64,000 bases of DNA from Pseudoalteromonas sp. T1lg88 (lineage in GTDB: Bacteria > Pseudomonadota > Gammaproteobacteria > Enterobacterales > Alteromonadaceae), in the NCBI RefSeq assembly GCF_002964765.1, contig NZ_PQCF01000032.1, positions 1 to 64,000 on the forward strand. Reading direction: 5' to 3'. A model generated the notes under the pieces. It searched no databases, was not told where the DNA came from, and saw only the letters and a list, made by a program, of their open reading frames with translations. Every line of letters begins with the position of its first letter. Within the stretch, counting starts at the first letter, position 1. Below are positions 53,290 to 61,428 of this stretch, one piece after another. Position numbers and translations under genes: made by a program.

Positions 53290-54978
53290 ATGAAAATAAA
53301 TAAAACCATGCTGGCGGCGGCCATTTCTTCGGCACTGCTAATGGGCTGTGATTCGGACACAAAAACAGTTGAAGTAGAGCGCATTGTTGAGGTCGAAAAA
53401 ATCGTTGAAGTACCGGTTGAACAAGAAGAAGTTACCTCGGTTAAAAACGTCATTTTAATGATCGGCGACGGCATGGGCCCGCAACAAATCGGCCTGCTTG
53501 AAGAATATGCGCGTCGTGCGCCAAACAGCGTATTGGCAAGCACGACTACGGGCATGCAGAAGTTTGCCGACGGCGGCCACGTTGGTTTATCGCTTAATGC
53601 CCCGGGTGGCAAAAACGGTTCTTTGGTAACAGACTCGGCGTGCTCGGCGACTCAGCTGGCTACCGGCATAGCGGCGGCTTCCGAAGTGATTGGCCTGGAC
53701 GACCAGGGTAATGTGGTCGAGACCATTTTGGAAAAAGCCAAGGCAGCGGGCAAGGCCACAGGCTTAGTGACAGATACCCGTATTACTCACGCGACGCCGG
53801 CGGCTTTTGCGGCGCACCAACCACATCGTTCATTTGAGAACGAAATCGCCGAAGACCTATTGATGAATCAGGTTGATGTATTGCTAGGTGGTGGTGCGCG
53901 TCACTGGTTGCCACAAGATACCGCCGATCGCAAAGATGCATTGGCTGCCGAGCTAGGCGGTAACACCAGCGTAATTAAAAAGTCTAAGCGTAGCGATGAT
54001 CGTAACCTGATCGCAGAAGCACGCGACGCCGGCTATACCCTGGCCTTTGATAAGGAGCAGTTGAGCGCGGCAGAGGGTGCTAAGCTGCTGGGTCTATTTG
54101 ACGACTCGGCGATGAACGATGGCATCGAATACACGGCCTGTAAAAACGATGAAAGCCAGTGTAACCACGAGCCTTCACTGCGTGAAATGACGCTAAAAGC
54201 CCTGGATGTTTTGTCTCAAGACGAAGATGGCTTCTTCTTGATGATCGAAGGTGGTCAAATCGACTGGGCGGCGCACGTAAATGACACCGGCTGGATGCTA
54301 CACGAACTATTGAAGTTTGATGAAGCGGTTGATGCCGTGTACGAGTGGGTAAGCGAGCGCAATGACACCCTAGTGGTGATCACCGCCGACCACGAAACCG
54401 GTGGTTTTGGTTTTAGCTACTCGGCACATAATATTCCTGAAGCCACTACCTTGTCGGGTGATGGTATGAAGGGTGAAAACTACCATCCAAACTACAACTT
54501 TGGTTCGCTTTCTACTCTGGACAAGATTTACGATCAAAAAGCGTCTTTCTATGCGATTTACGACCAGGTGAATGCTGATTGGGATTTTGGCGCTTCAACG
54601 CCGGAGCAATGGCAAACTGCGGTAAACGCGACCCTGCACCCGGATTTCCATATCGATTATGCAGATGCCCAAGCCATTGCTGCGGTTAAGCCCAACGAAA
54701 ACTATTATGCGGATCACAAGTACCTAAGTGCGACTCAGGTGCCGGCTATCAATGATTTCAGCGACTTCTATGTGTATGCCTATGAAGACCAAGGAGCCTT
54801 GATTGCCCGTGCGATTAGCTCGGAGCAAAGCGTGACTTGGGGTAACGGTACTCATACCGCAACGCCGGTTGCCGTGTATGCGTTTGGCCCAGATGGCGTG
54901 ACCAAGCCGTTCTCAAGCATGTTGCACCACACCGAAATCGGTCAGTTAATGGCTAAGGCCTTACTGGGCGCCAACTAA
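53290..54978 (+). CDS. Alkaline phosphatase, lipoprotein
   Basis: 562 residues. A lipobox (ISSALLMGCDSD) attaches it to the envelope. After a coiled Glu/Val linker (VEVERIVEVEKIVEVP) the phosphatase domain has metal-ligand motif LMIGDGMGPQQ, nucleophile Ser in TDSACSATQLATG, HATPAAFAAHQPH, MIEGGQIDWAAHVND, ADHETGGFG and THTATPVAVYAFGP. The full zinc and magnesium ligand set appears present. It hydrolyses phosphomonoesters in the periplasm. The 300-base upstream gap is AT-rich with CTTTACAAAAGTTTCATT at 53201, a loose PHO-box likeness only. Confidence 0.92.
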   Translation: MKINKTMLAAAISSALLMGCDSDTKTVEVERIVEVEKIVEVPVEQEEVTSVKNVILMIGDGMGPQQIGLLEEYARRAPNSVLASTTTGMQKFADGGHVGLSLNAPGGKNGSLVTDSACSATQLATGIAAASEVIGLDDQGNVVETILEKAKAAGKATGLVTDTRITHATPAAFAAHQPHRSFENEIAEDLLMNQVDVLLGGGARHWLPQDTADRKDALAAELGGNTSVIKKSKRSDDRNLIAEARDAGYTLAFDKEQLSAAEGAKLLGLFDDSAMNDGIEYTACKNDESQCNHEPSLREMTLKALDVLSQDEDGFFLMIEGGQIDWAAHVNDTGWMLHELLKFDEAVDAVYEWVSERNDTLVVITADHETGGFGFSYSAHNIPEATTLSGDGMKGENYHPNYNFGSLSTLDKIYDQKASFYAIYDQVNADWDFGASTPEQWQTAVNATLHPDFHIDYADAQAIAAVKPNENYYADHKYLSATQVPAINDFSDFYVYAYEDQGALIARAISSEQSVTWGNGTHTATPVAVYAFGPDGVTKPFSSMLHHTEIGQLMAKALLGAN

Positions 54979-55036
54979 GAGATTGGGTGCCGGGGCGTAA
55001 GGCCTTGGCACCTAAGTGATATATTTCCGTAAGGGC

Positions 55037-56437
55037 TTAGCGATTTAGCTTACGGGCGCGGAAATTGCGGCCCTTCATTTTCCCCTCACTGATGGTTTTC
55101 AGCGCCGCATTGGCAATTTTACGCTGCACGGCAACGTAGGAGCTGATAGCCGTGACCTTTATTTTCCCAATTTGATCCCCGGTAATGGCCTGATTAGAGG
55201 TCAGGGCGCCAAGAATATCTCCCGGACGCAGTTTGGACTTTTTGCCGCCGTCGATTTGTATGGTGACCATGGGCGCACGCTTAATCGCATTGCTAAAGAC
55301 GTTGTCATTGGGCAGGTCGGTGGGCTCCAAGGTTTGCTCGAGATAATCTTCTAAGGCATTGACCTTGTGCGACTCTTTATAGCTCATTAAGGAGCAGGCG
55401 ATGCCTTTTTTACCGGCGCGGCCGGTACGTCCGATGCGGTGTACATGGACCTCGGGGTCATGGGCAATATGGTAATTGATCACCATATCCACATGGTCCA
55501 CATCTATACCTCGGGCGGCGACATCCGTGGCCACAAGGATACTCAGGCTGTGATTGGCAAAACGTACCAAGGTGCGGTCGCGGTCTTTTTGTTCTAGGTC
55601 GCCGTGTAAGGCGGCGGCATCAAAGCCCATATTCTGAAGCTCATCGCACACCTGCTGACACTCGGCCTTGGTATTGCAAAAAATTACCGCCGACTCGGGC
55701 TGGAAATGCAGCAGCAGTTTTTGCACTGCTTCCAAGCGCATGTCATTGTTGTCCACCTCATAGAAATACTGCTCTATGCTGCTGTCGTCATGGGTCGATT
55801 CGACCGTGATCTTTTGCGGGTTGTGCATCACATGCTGGGCCAGCTGTTCAATCTTAGGCGGATAGGTGGCGCTAAAGAGCAGGTTTTGTCGCTCTGCCGG
55901 GCAGTGATCGATAATGTATTGCAGTGGCTCTTCAAAGCCCATTTCCAACATGCGATCCGCTTCATCAAGTACGAAGGTGTTAACCTCATCTAGGGATAAG
56001 CGGCCCTTACGCAAGTGCTCTTCAATGCGTCCCGGGGTGCCGACAATAATATGGGCACCGTGCTCAAGCGAGCCGATTTGCGGCCCCATGGGCGCACCAC
56101 CACACAGGGCGAGCACCTTGATATTGTGAATGGCACGAGCCAGTTTGCGAATTTCCACCGCCACCTGATCGGCCAGCTCTCGGGTCGGGCATACCACCAG
56201 GGCCTGGACACGAAAACGTTTTACATTGAGATTATGTAACAGCCCCAAAGAGAAGGCGGCCGTCTTGCCTGAGCCGGTTTTACCCTGACCAATCACATCC
56301 TTGCCCGCCAAAATGAGCGGCAAGGTTTGCGCTTGGATTTCTGTCATATGGTGATAACCCAAAGACTCTAGGTTATCGAGCAAAGAGCGAGAAAGCGGGG
56401 TGCTGGAAAAGGCAGGTAAGGTCACGGTGACAATCAT
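55037..56437 (-). CDS. dbpA: ATP-dependent RNA helicase DbpA
   Basis: 466 residues. DEAD-box core: QAQTLPLILAGKDVIGQGKT, TGSGKTAAFSLG, PTRELADQV, LDEADRMLEMGF, SATYP, VATDVAARGIDV and HRIGRTGRAG. The C-terminal domain (about 390-466) ends GKMKGRNFRARKLNR, the RNA-binding tail of DbpA, which targets it to hairpin 92 of 23S rRNA during 50S assembly. Length is typical. Confidence 0.93.
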   Translation of the reverse strand: MIVTVTLPAFSSTPLSRSLLDNLESLGYHHMTEIQAQTLPLILAGKDVIGQGKTGSGKTAAFSLGLLHNLNVKRFRVQALVVCPTRELADQVAVEIRKLARAIHNIKVLALCGGAPMGPQIGSLEHGAHIIVGTPGRIEEHLRKGRLSLDEVNTFVLDEADRMLEMGFEEPLQYIIDHCPAERQNLLFSATYPPKIEQLAQHVMHNPQKITVESTHDDSSIEQYFYEVDNNDMRLEAVQKLLLHFQPESAVIFCNTKAECQQVCDELQNMGFDAAALHGDLEQKDRDRTLVRFANHSLSILVATDVAARGIDVDHVDMVINYHIAHDPEVHVHRIGRTGRAGKKGIACSLMSYKESHKVNALEDYLEQTLEPTDLPNDNVFSNAIKRAPMVTIQIDGGKKSKLRPGDILGALTSNQAITGDQIGKIKVTAISSYVAVQRKIANAALKTISEGKMKGRNFRARKLNR

Positions 56438-56544
56438 CTTTTAAAAGTAAAAGGGGATTATAACATGCTCAACCTCGTGCCGGCAGAATAAAGACGCAGT
56501 TCACAACTTACCTAACCGTTTCATGCTGAGGGTTAAATTAAATC

Positions 56545-56600
56545 TTGACTTTAAAAAGTCTAATTACTACATTTGTGGCAGTTAATAACTACAAGTGTAG
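56545..56600 (+). promoter_or_regulatory. blaI promoter with two BlaI-type operators
   Basis: TTGACT (56545-56550) and TACATT (56568-56573) are 17 bases apart. Two dyads overlap or follow: CTACA-TT-TGTGG (56567-56578) and the perfect CTACA-AG-TGTAG (56589-56600), 22 bases centre to centre, like the TACAnnTGTA boxes bound by BlaI/MecI. This shows autoregulation. Confidence 0.72.
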
Positions 56601-56613
56601 TAGTGAGGGTGAA

Positions 56614-56997
56614 ATGAAACTCAGTGATTTTGAAATGGATGTGATGCAGCTTTTTTGGCAACACGAGCCATGTACAGCGAGCCAAATCCATCAGTTGCTT
56701 AGCGAAGCAAAAAAGAATAACAAGCAAGTGGCCTATAACACGGTGAAAACAATTGTCGATCGGCTTGAAAAGAAAGGCGCGGTGGAGCGTTGTGGTCAGC
56801 AAGGCAGGGCGATTGTTTATCAGTCTATTGTGACGCAAAGCGCTCTGTCAGAAGAAGCCGTCCCCACCTTTATGCAGCGCTTTTTTAAGGGAAGCTCCCG
56901 TAATCTCATTGCTCACTTTATTAAAGAAGAGCGTCTTAATGATGAGGATATTGCCTATTTACAAAACCTGTTAAATAGCAAAAAGAAAGACATGTAA
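56614..56997 (+). CDS. blaI: BlaI/MecI-family repressor
   Basis: 127 residues from ATG 56614 with GAGGG upstream. A TTG at 56545 is the -35 box and cannot be the start. The winged helix reads LSDFEMDVMQLFWQHEP, TASQIHQLLSE, VAYNTVKTIVDRLEKKGAVE, followed by a dimerisation helix. Members repress their own operon and are released by cleavage started by the partner M56 protease, which follows after 14 bases. Confidence 0.93.
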   Translation: MKLSDFEMDVMQLFWQHEPCTASQIHQLLSEAKKNNKQVAYNTVKTIVDRLEKKGAVERCGQQGRAIVYQSIVTQSALSEEAVPTFMQRFFKGSSRNLIAHFIKEERLNDEDIAYLQNLLNSKKKDM

Positions 56998-57011
56998 AAA
57001 AGGAGGGCGAT

Positions 57012-58604
57012 ATGACGGACTATTTCCTAACCAGCTTATTTATTTCACTGTGCGCACTGGTCGCATTAAAGGGGCTACAAAGTGCTCCGGCACGACTGAG
57101 CTTCTATGTCTCGGTGTTGGCACTGTCCAGCTGGCTTGTGCCCTGGCAGCATATGCCCGAAGTTTCTAAATATCAGCAAGACCCGGAGCTGACTTTTAAC
57201 GTTGCACATTTTTGGCAGACGGCTCCCTCGCAAGGCCAACAACAAGATGCTCTAGCTACTCAGGTTCAGGCACCAGTGTCGTTAGTTGATGGCTATGCAT
57301 TTGATGTCTCTCATCTGGTATTTCTGGCGTTGCTAATTGGTGTCGCCTTGTTTATCTGGCGCATAGGGCAGTACTTCTCGTTTATCAAGCGACTTTATCG
57401 CCACTCCACACCCTGTAACCGCTATGAGCAAAGTAGTGGGGGTTACCCTGTTCGGGTTGCAAAGTTAGGGGCTCCGGCATTCGCCAGTGGGGTGACACGG
57501 CCCACTATCTGGCTGGATCGGGCGCTGCTTGATGCCAAAGAAGTTCATTCGATTATTCAACATGAGGCAACCCATTTACGCCAGGGGGATGTGTATTGGA
57601 GCTGGGCTATTTGCTTGTTGGAAAGCCTATTTTGGTGGAATCCCCTGTGCTTATTTTTAGCTAAAAAATCAAAGCAACAGCTGGAACTCAGCTGCGATGA
57701 AAAGTGCGCAGCGAGCTTTCGGGAACAATATCAACTGGATCTTGCCAGTGTCCTTTTATCGCAGCACCAAGCGAAAAATGGACATAGGCAATTTATGACC
57801 CCGTTGTTAAGTATTGCTCAACAACAGAGCTTTAACGTGCAACGGATTAAAATGTTAGACAAGGAAAAAACTATGAACAAAAAGCATGTCATTGCACTAG
57901 TTATGTCACTCGCCTTTAGTGCCGTTGCGGCGGCGCAAATTGTGGATAAAGATAAGCCGCAGCAGCTACAAGCACAGCAAACAGCCATTAGTTATGATGA
58001 GCAAATGGCTGCGTTGCTCGATGGCGCAGCCGAGGCTAAAAGCAAAGATGTAGAAAAGCTCAATAAAGTGTTTGCTAACATCTTAAATTGGCACGCCAAT
58101 AGAGCCGTACTCAACGAACAGGACGAAAGCAAAATTAAGCTACTGAGCTTTACCCTGCTAAGTCATGTTGGTCACAAACTTGCTCGTTATGAAGATGTTA
58201 TGCTTGCCTTCGCAGATTGGTATCCCGATGCGGACTCGGCGCCATATTTTTTGAAAAATGTAACGGCCTTAACGCACTTGCAGCTGCAGCAGCCTAATTT
58301 AGCAATTAATGAGTTAAACGAACTAAAGGCGCAGCTAAAAGACCAGACTAAACCTGGAACCCTGATGAATCTGGCCCGTGCGTACATAGAGGTGGAGGAC
58401 TTTGACAATGCACTAGCCATCCTTGAGCAGTTACCAGAAGACAATAAGTACACAGCCGTTTTGAAGTACTATGTTTACTTCCATCAAGGTGACAGTGAAA
58501 ACATGGAGCGGATTAAAGCGCAGCTACCTACAGAAGTGGCCAGCTTACCGCCGAGCCTCCCCGATTTTGGTATCCCCATGTCGCCATTGTTAGCCAAGTT
58601 ATAA
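57012..58604 (+). CDS. BlaR1-like M56 membrane metallopeptidase with helical-repeat domain
   Basis: 530 residues. The membrane protease part has HEATH in SIIQHEATHLRQGDVYWSWA, then SCDEKCAASF, the M56 zinc site. Three or four membrane helices surround it. A further membrane segment (HVIALVMSLAFSAVAAAQ, about 295-312) leads to a periplasmic part of about 215 residues. This is not a penicillin-binding domain: it looks like TPR-type helical repeats (LTHLQLQQPNLAINELNELK, LARAYIEVEDFDNALAILEQ). So it senses something other than beta-lactam. RBS GGAGGGC. Operon with blaI. Confidence 0.85.
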   Translation: MTDYFLTSLFISLCALVALKGLQSAPARLSFYVSVLALSSWLVPWQHMPEVSKYQQDPELTFNVAHFWQTAPSQGQQQDALATQVQAPVSLVDGYAFDVSHLVFLALLIGVALFIWRIGQYFSFIKRLYRHSTPCNRYEQSSGGYPVRVAKLGAPAFASGVTRPTIWLDRALLDAKEVHSIIQHEATHLRQGDVYWSWAICLLESLFWWNPLCLFLAKKSKQQLELSCDEKCAASFREQYQLDLASVLLSQHQAKNGHRQFMTPLLSIAQQQSFNVQRIKMLDKEKTMNKKHVIALVMSLAFSAVAAAQIVDKDKPQQLQAQQTAISYDEQMAALLDGAAEAKSKDVEKLNKVFANILNWHANRAVLNEQDESKIKLLSFTLLSHVGHKLARYEDVMLAFADWYPDADSAPYFLKNVTALTHLQLQQPNLAINELNELKAQLKDQTKPGTLMNLARAYIEVEDFDNALAILEQLPEDNKYTAVLKYYVYFHQGDSENMERIKAQLPTEVASLPPSLPDFGIPMSPLLAKL

Positions 58605-58611
58605 AGTACTT

Positions 58612-58639
58612 AAAAAGCCCCAAAATTGGGGCTTTTTTT
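58612..58639 (+). terminator. Rho-independent terminator
   Basis: AAAAAGCCCC-AAAATT-GGGGCTTTTTTT, just after the M56 gene stop. Confidence 0.88.
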
Positions 58640-58781
58640 ATCATTGCTTTGTTGGTTAACGAGATAAAACGTTGCGCTACTGTTTTGCTTATCAATCCGA
58701 CTATAATGACTGGCAGTGTCGGTATTCGTACCAATGACGAAAATAAGTCCAGTAAGGCGGTTAGTTACATTGGAGGTAATA

Positions 58782-59393
58782 GTGAGTGAGCAGCAGGCTG
58801 CGTTCGACTCTTTGCGTGCGCAAATGACAGGGTATGCTCCCATCGGTGAGCAGACCTGGCAGCAATTTAAGCCCCTATGCACCTTGGTTCATGCGGATAA
58901 GCACCAGCTGATTTATCCATGTGGGGTCGTGCCACGGTCCTTCTCTTATCTCTATCAAGGCTTGGTACGTTGTTTTGTTACCGATGAAAAAGGTAATGAA
59001 TACAATAAGATGTTTTTCGATGAGGGCAAATTTCCCGGGTCTATGACGGCGCTGTTAACACAGCAAGCATCAAGTTTGGCCTTTGAGGCACTGGAGCAAA
59101 GTACGCTGATCGCCATCGATTTTAAGGGCTTTCGCCGGCTCATGCAGAGCAATCCAGAACTTATGCTCTATCAAATCCATTATCTTGAGAAAAATTGGTT
59201 GTTGGCAAAAGACCAGCGAGAAATCGAGATAGTGCAGGACGATGCCACCACTCGATATCTGCATTTTAGCAAGCAATTTCCTGCCTTAGCCGAGCGCTTA
59301 CCGCAATACCATATCGCTTCGCATTTAGGGATAACGCCGACCCAGTTAAGTCGGGTGAGAAAAAACTTATCCCTTATCAACCTATGTAAATGA
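58782..59393 (+). CDS. Crp/Fnr-family regulator
   Basis: 203 residues from GTG 58782, chosen because GGAGG stands five bases upstream; the earlier in-frame start at 58716 lacks such a site. A cyclic-nucleotide-binding-like domain ([49 protein letters not shown]) is joined to a short helix-turn-helix at the C-terminus ([20 protein letters not shown]). No Fnr Cys cluster. It may control the nitroreductase downstream. Confidence 0.87.
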   Translation: MSEQQAAFDSLRAQMTGYAPIGEQTWQQFKPLCTLVHADKHQLIYPCGVVPRSFSYLYQGLVRCFVTDEKGNEYNKMFFDEGKFPGSMTALLTQQASSLAFEALEQSTLIAIDFKGFRRLMQSNPELMLYQIHYLEKNWLLAKDQREIEIVQDDATTRYLHFSKQFPALAERLPQYHIASHLGITPTQLSRVRKNLSLINLCK

Positions 59394-59478
59394 ACCCCGC
59401 ATAGCGCCTCGATACACTGTCTCTCATGCGCTGGAGCGAGTAGGTTCCAGTTATGGTTTGATTGACACAGAGGTAAGT

Positions 59479-60105
59479 ATGGAGTTTTTAACCGCACTAG
59501 AGTGGCGTTACGCCGTAAAACAATTTTCCCAGCAAAGGGTGCCTGAAGACCAATTGCAAACCCTGTTACAGGCCGCCTCCTTAAGCCCGTCGGCGTATGG
59601 ATTGCAGCCTTATAGGTTAATTCTGGTACGTTCAACATACTTGCGCGAGCAACTGGTGCCTCATTCCTACGGCCAGGATAAGGTGGCTAATAGTTCGCAT
59701 TTGCTTGTTTTTGCGGCGCAGACAAACATTGGTGATGAGACGGTAGAGCGCTATATAGCCCGCCACAGCGAAGTCACGGGCACCCCCATTGCCGATTTAC
59801 AGCGTTACGGTGATCATATGAAGTCGGCGCTGGCCAGTAAAACACCGGCACAGCGCCAGGAATGGGCACATCAGCAAGCCTATATTGCGCTTGGCAACTT
59901 GCTTACCTGTGCGGCACAGATGCGCATAGATACCTGCCCGATGAGCGGGATTGACGCGCAGCAGTATGACCGCATTCTTGGGTTAACAAAGCGCGGTTTA
60001 ACCACGACCGTGATCTGCCCCATAGGCTATCGACATCAAGAAGACAGCCAAGCAAGGGCAGAAAAAGTCCGCTTCGACTATGCCGAGATGGTAGACAGCG
60101 TATGA
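59479..60105 (+). CDS. Nitroreductase-family NAD(P)H oxidoreductase
   Basis: 208 residues from ATG 59479 with GAGG upstream (a TTG at 59458 is less likely). FMN-binding pieces: WRYAVKQFSQQRVPEDQL, ASLSPSAYGLQPYRLILV and AYIALGNLLTCAAQMRIDTC. The family reduces quinones, nitro compounds or flavins in the cytoplasm. The TGA overlaps the ATG of the next gene. Confidence 0.92.
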   Translation: MEFLTALEWRYAVKQFSQQRVPEDQLQTLLQAASLSPSAYGLQPYRLILVRSTYLREQLVPHSYGQDKVANSSHLLVFAAQTNIGDETVERYIARHSEVTGTPIADLQRYGDHMKSALASKTPAQRQEWAHQQAYIALGNLLTCAAQMRIDTCPMSGIDAQQYDRILGLTKRGLTTTVICPIGYRHQEDSQARAEKVRFDYAEMVDSV

Positions 60106-60563
60106 TGGCCTTAATGCTTTGTATACTGGCCATTGCTGCCGGCGCCGCCATTGCCATACAAGCGGCCATGAATGCGCAATTGGGGGTGTTGCTCAACAGC
60201 GCAATGTTCGCCACTGGGGTGGCGTTTTTAACCAGCTTTACTCTTGTCACCGCGGTGCTGGTATTCACCAGTAAAAGCTACCCGAGTGTTGGTGTCATCA
60301 CCAATGTGCCCTGGTATTTGTGGCTCGCCGGCGTGTTCAGTGCGTTTGGCGTCAGTTGCTTTTATTATCTGATCCCAAAAATGGGCCTAGGAAGCATGAT
60401 GTCGTTTGCCTTGTCGGGGCAAATTGTGGTGGCCATGCTTGCCAGTCACCTGGGTTGGTTTAACTTGCCCGTTAAGGCTCTGGATGGCAGCAAGTTATTG
60501 GGAACGGTGTTATTGATTGGTGGTGTTATCTTAGTGAATTGGGAGTCGAGAAGTGGATATTAA
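60102..60563 (+). CDS. DMT-family transporter (DUF606/YdcZ type)
   Basis: 153 residues with four or five membrane helices, the half-size DUF606 layout: AAGAAIAIQAAMNAQLGVLL, SFTLVTAVLVF, VPWYLWLAGVFSAFGVSCFYY and the end GTVLLIGGVILVNWES. Such proteins often work as pairs. Overlaps the GNAT gene by 11 bases. Substrate unknown. Confidence 0.88.
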   Translation: MMALMLCILAIAAGAAIAIQAAMNAQLGVLLNSAMFATGVAFLTSFTLVTAVLVFTSKSYPSVGVITNVPWYLWLAGVFSAFGVSCFYYLIPKMGLGSMMSFALSGQIVVAMLASHLGWFNLPVKALDGSKLLGTVLLIGGVILVNWESRSGY

Positions 60564-61308
60564 TCAAGCCAATATAGCGAACTTAACAAGCCTTTGGGAG
60601 CACTATGGTGCGGCGCCCTTGGCTGATGAGAGCACATGGCCATTTAAGGTCAATCATGTGTGGCCTCATCGCTGCTGGCACCCAGAGCCCGGTTCGCTGA
60701 CCAGCATGGCGCCGCTAGCCGAGGCTCGAGCTGGGGTGATGTTTCCACTTTGGCCGGATTTGCACGGGGCGTCATTGCAGTTCCCCGAAGAGCGTGAGTT
60801 AGCGCTTAAACACGCCGGATGGGATTGCGTCTTAGAACAAACGGCCATGTATTTGCCCTTGTCCGTAAGTGATTATCCACCCACCTCGGATAAGACAATC
60901 ACGAGCGCAGAGTTGGTGGTAAGAAACATTACTAGGGTCGAGGAGGTTTCTTCCTGGATAGAGGTGGTGAATGAGGCTTTTGGTTATCGTGTGGATGCCC
61001 GGGCCATTGCGTCTTTACTCGAATGTGAGCAAGCACAATTATATGTTGGGGTATGGGCGGGAAAGGTTGTTGCCAGCGCGCTTTTGTATTACACCGGGGA
61101 GGTAGTCGGCCTTCATCAGGTCGCGTTAAAACAAACGCATCAAGGACAAGGGCTTGCCAAAAGCATGATGCAGGATTTGCTCAGGCTTGCGGTGGCCTCG
61201 GGGGCGCAGTATATGGTCTTGCAGGCATCGGCGGCCGGTCGACCTCTGTATGAAAACCTTGGCTTTATAACCCAGTTTGAGATCCGCAGTTATAGCAACC
61301 GCGCTTAA
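60553..61308 (+). CDS. GNAT-family N-acetyltransferase
   Basis: 251 residues from GTG 60553. The C-terminal half (about 130-250) is the acetyl-CoA-binding GNAT fold: VASALLYYTGEVVGLHQVAL, the QTHQGQGLAKSMMQDLLRLA motif A, and AAGRPLYENLGFITQFEI. The N-terminal half (DINQANIANLTSLWEHYGAA) is a degenerate second GNAT-like part. It is the last gene of the nitroreductase-transporter unit. Substrate unknown. Confidence 0.85.
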   Translation: MDINQANIANLTSLWEHYGAAPLADESTWPFKVNHVWPHRCWHPEPGSLTSMAPLAEARAGVMFPLWPDLHGASLQFPEERELALKHAGWDCVLEQTAMYLPLSVSDYPPTSDKTITSAELVVRNITRVEEVSSWIEVVNEAFGYRVDARAIASLLECEQAQLYVGVWAGKVVASALLYYTGEVVGLHQVALKQTHQGQGLAKSMMQDLLRLAVASGAQYMVLQASAAGRPLYENLGFITQFEIRSYSNRA

Positions 61309-61366
61309 CAATTGAAATCTGTTACTGCTTGTCATTAAAGCCCCTACCGGTCAATAGTGCTATAAC

Positions 61367-61394
61367 AAAAATGCCGGTCTATATAGACCGGCAT
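61367..61394 (-). terminator. Terminator of the large protease
   Basis: A perfect palindrome ATGCCGGTCTATATAGACCGGCAT (12-bp arms) is followed on the minus strand by TTTTTG. Confidence 0.85.
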
Positions 61395-61428
61395 GGGTGT
61401 TGCAATGTATCGGTAGTTTAACTAAAGC

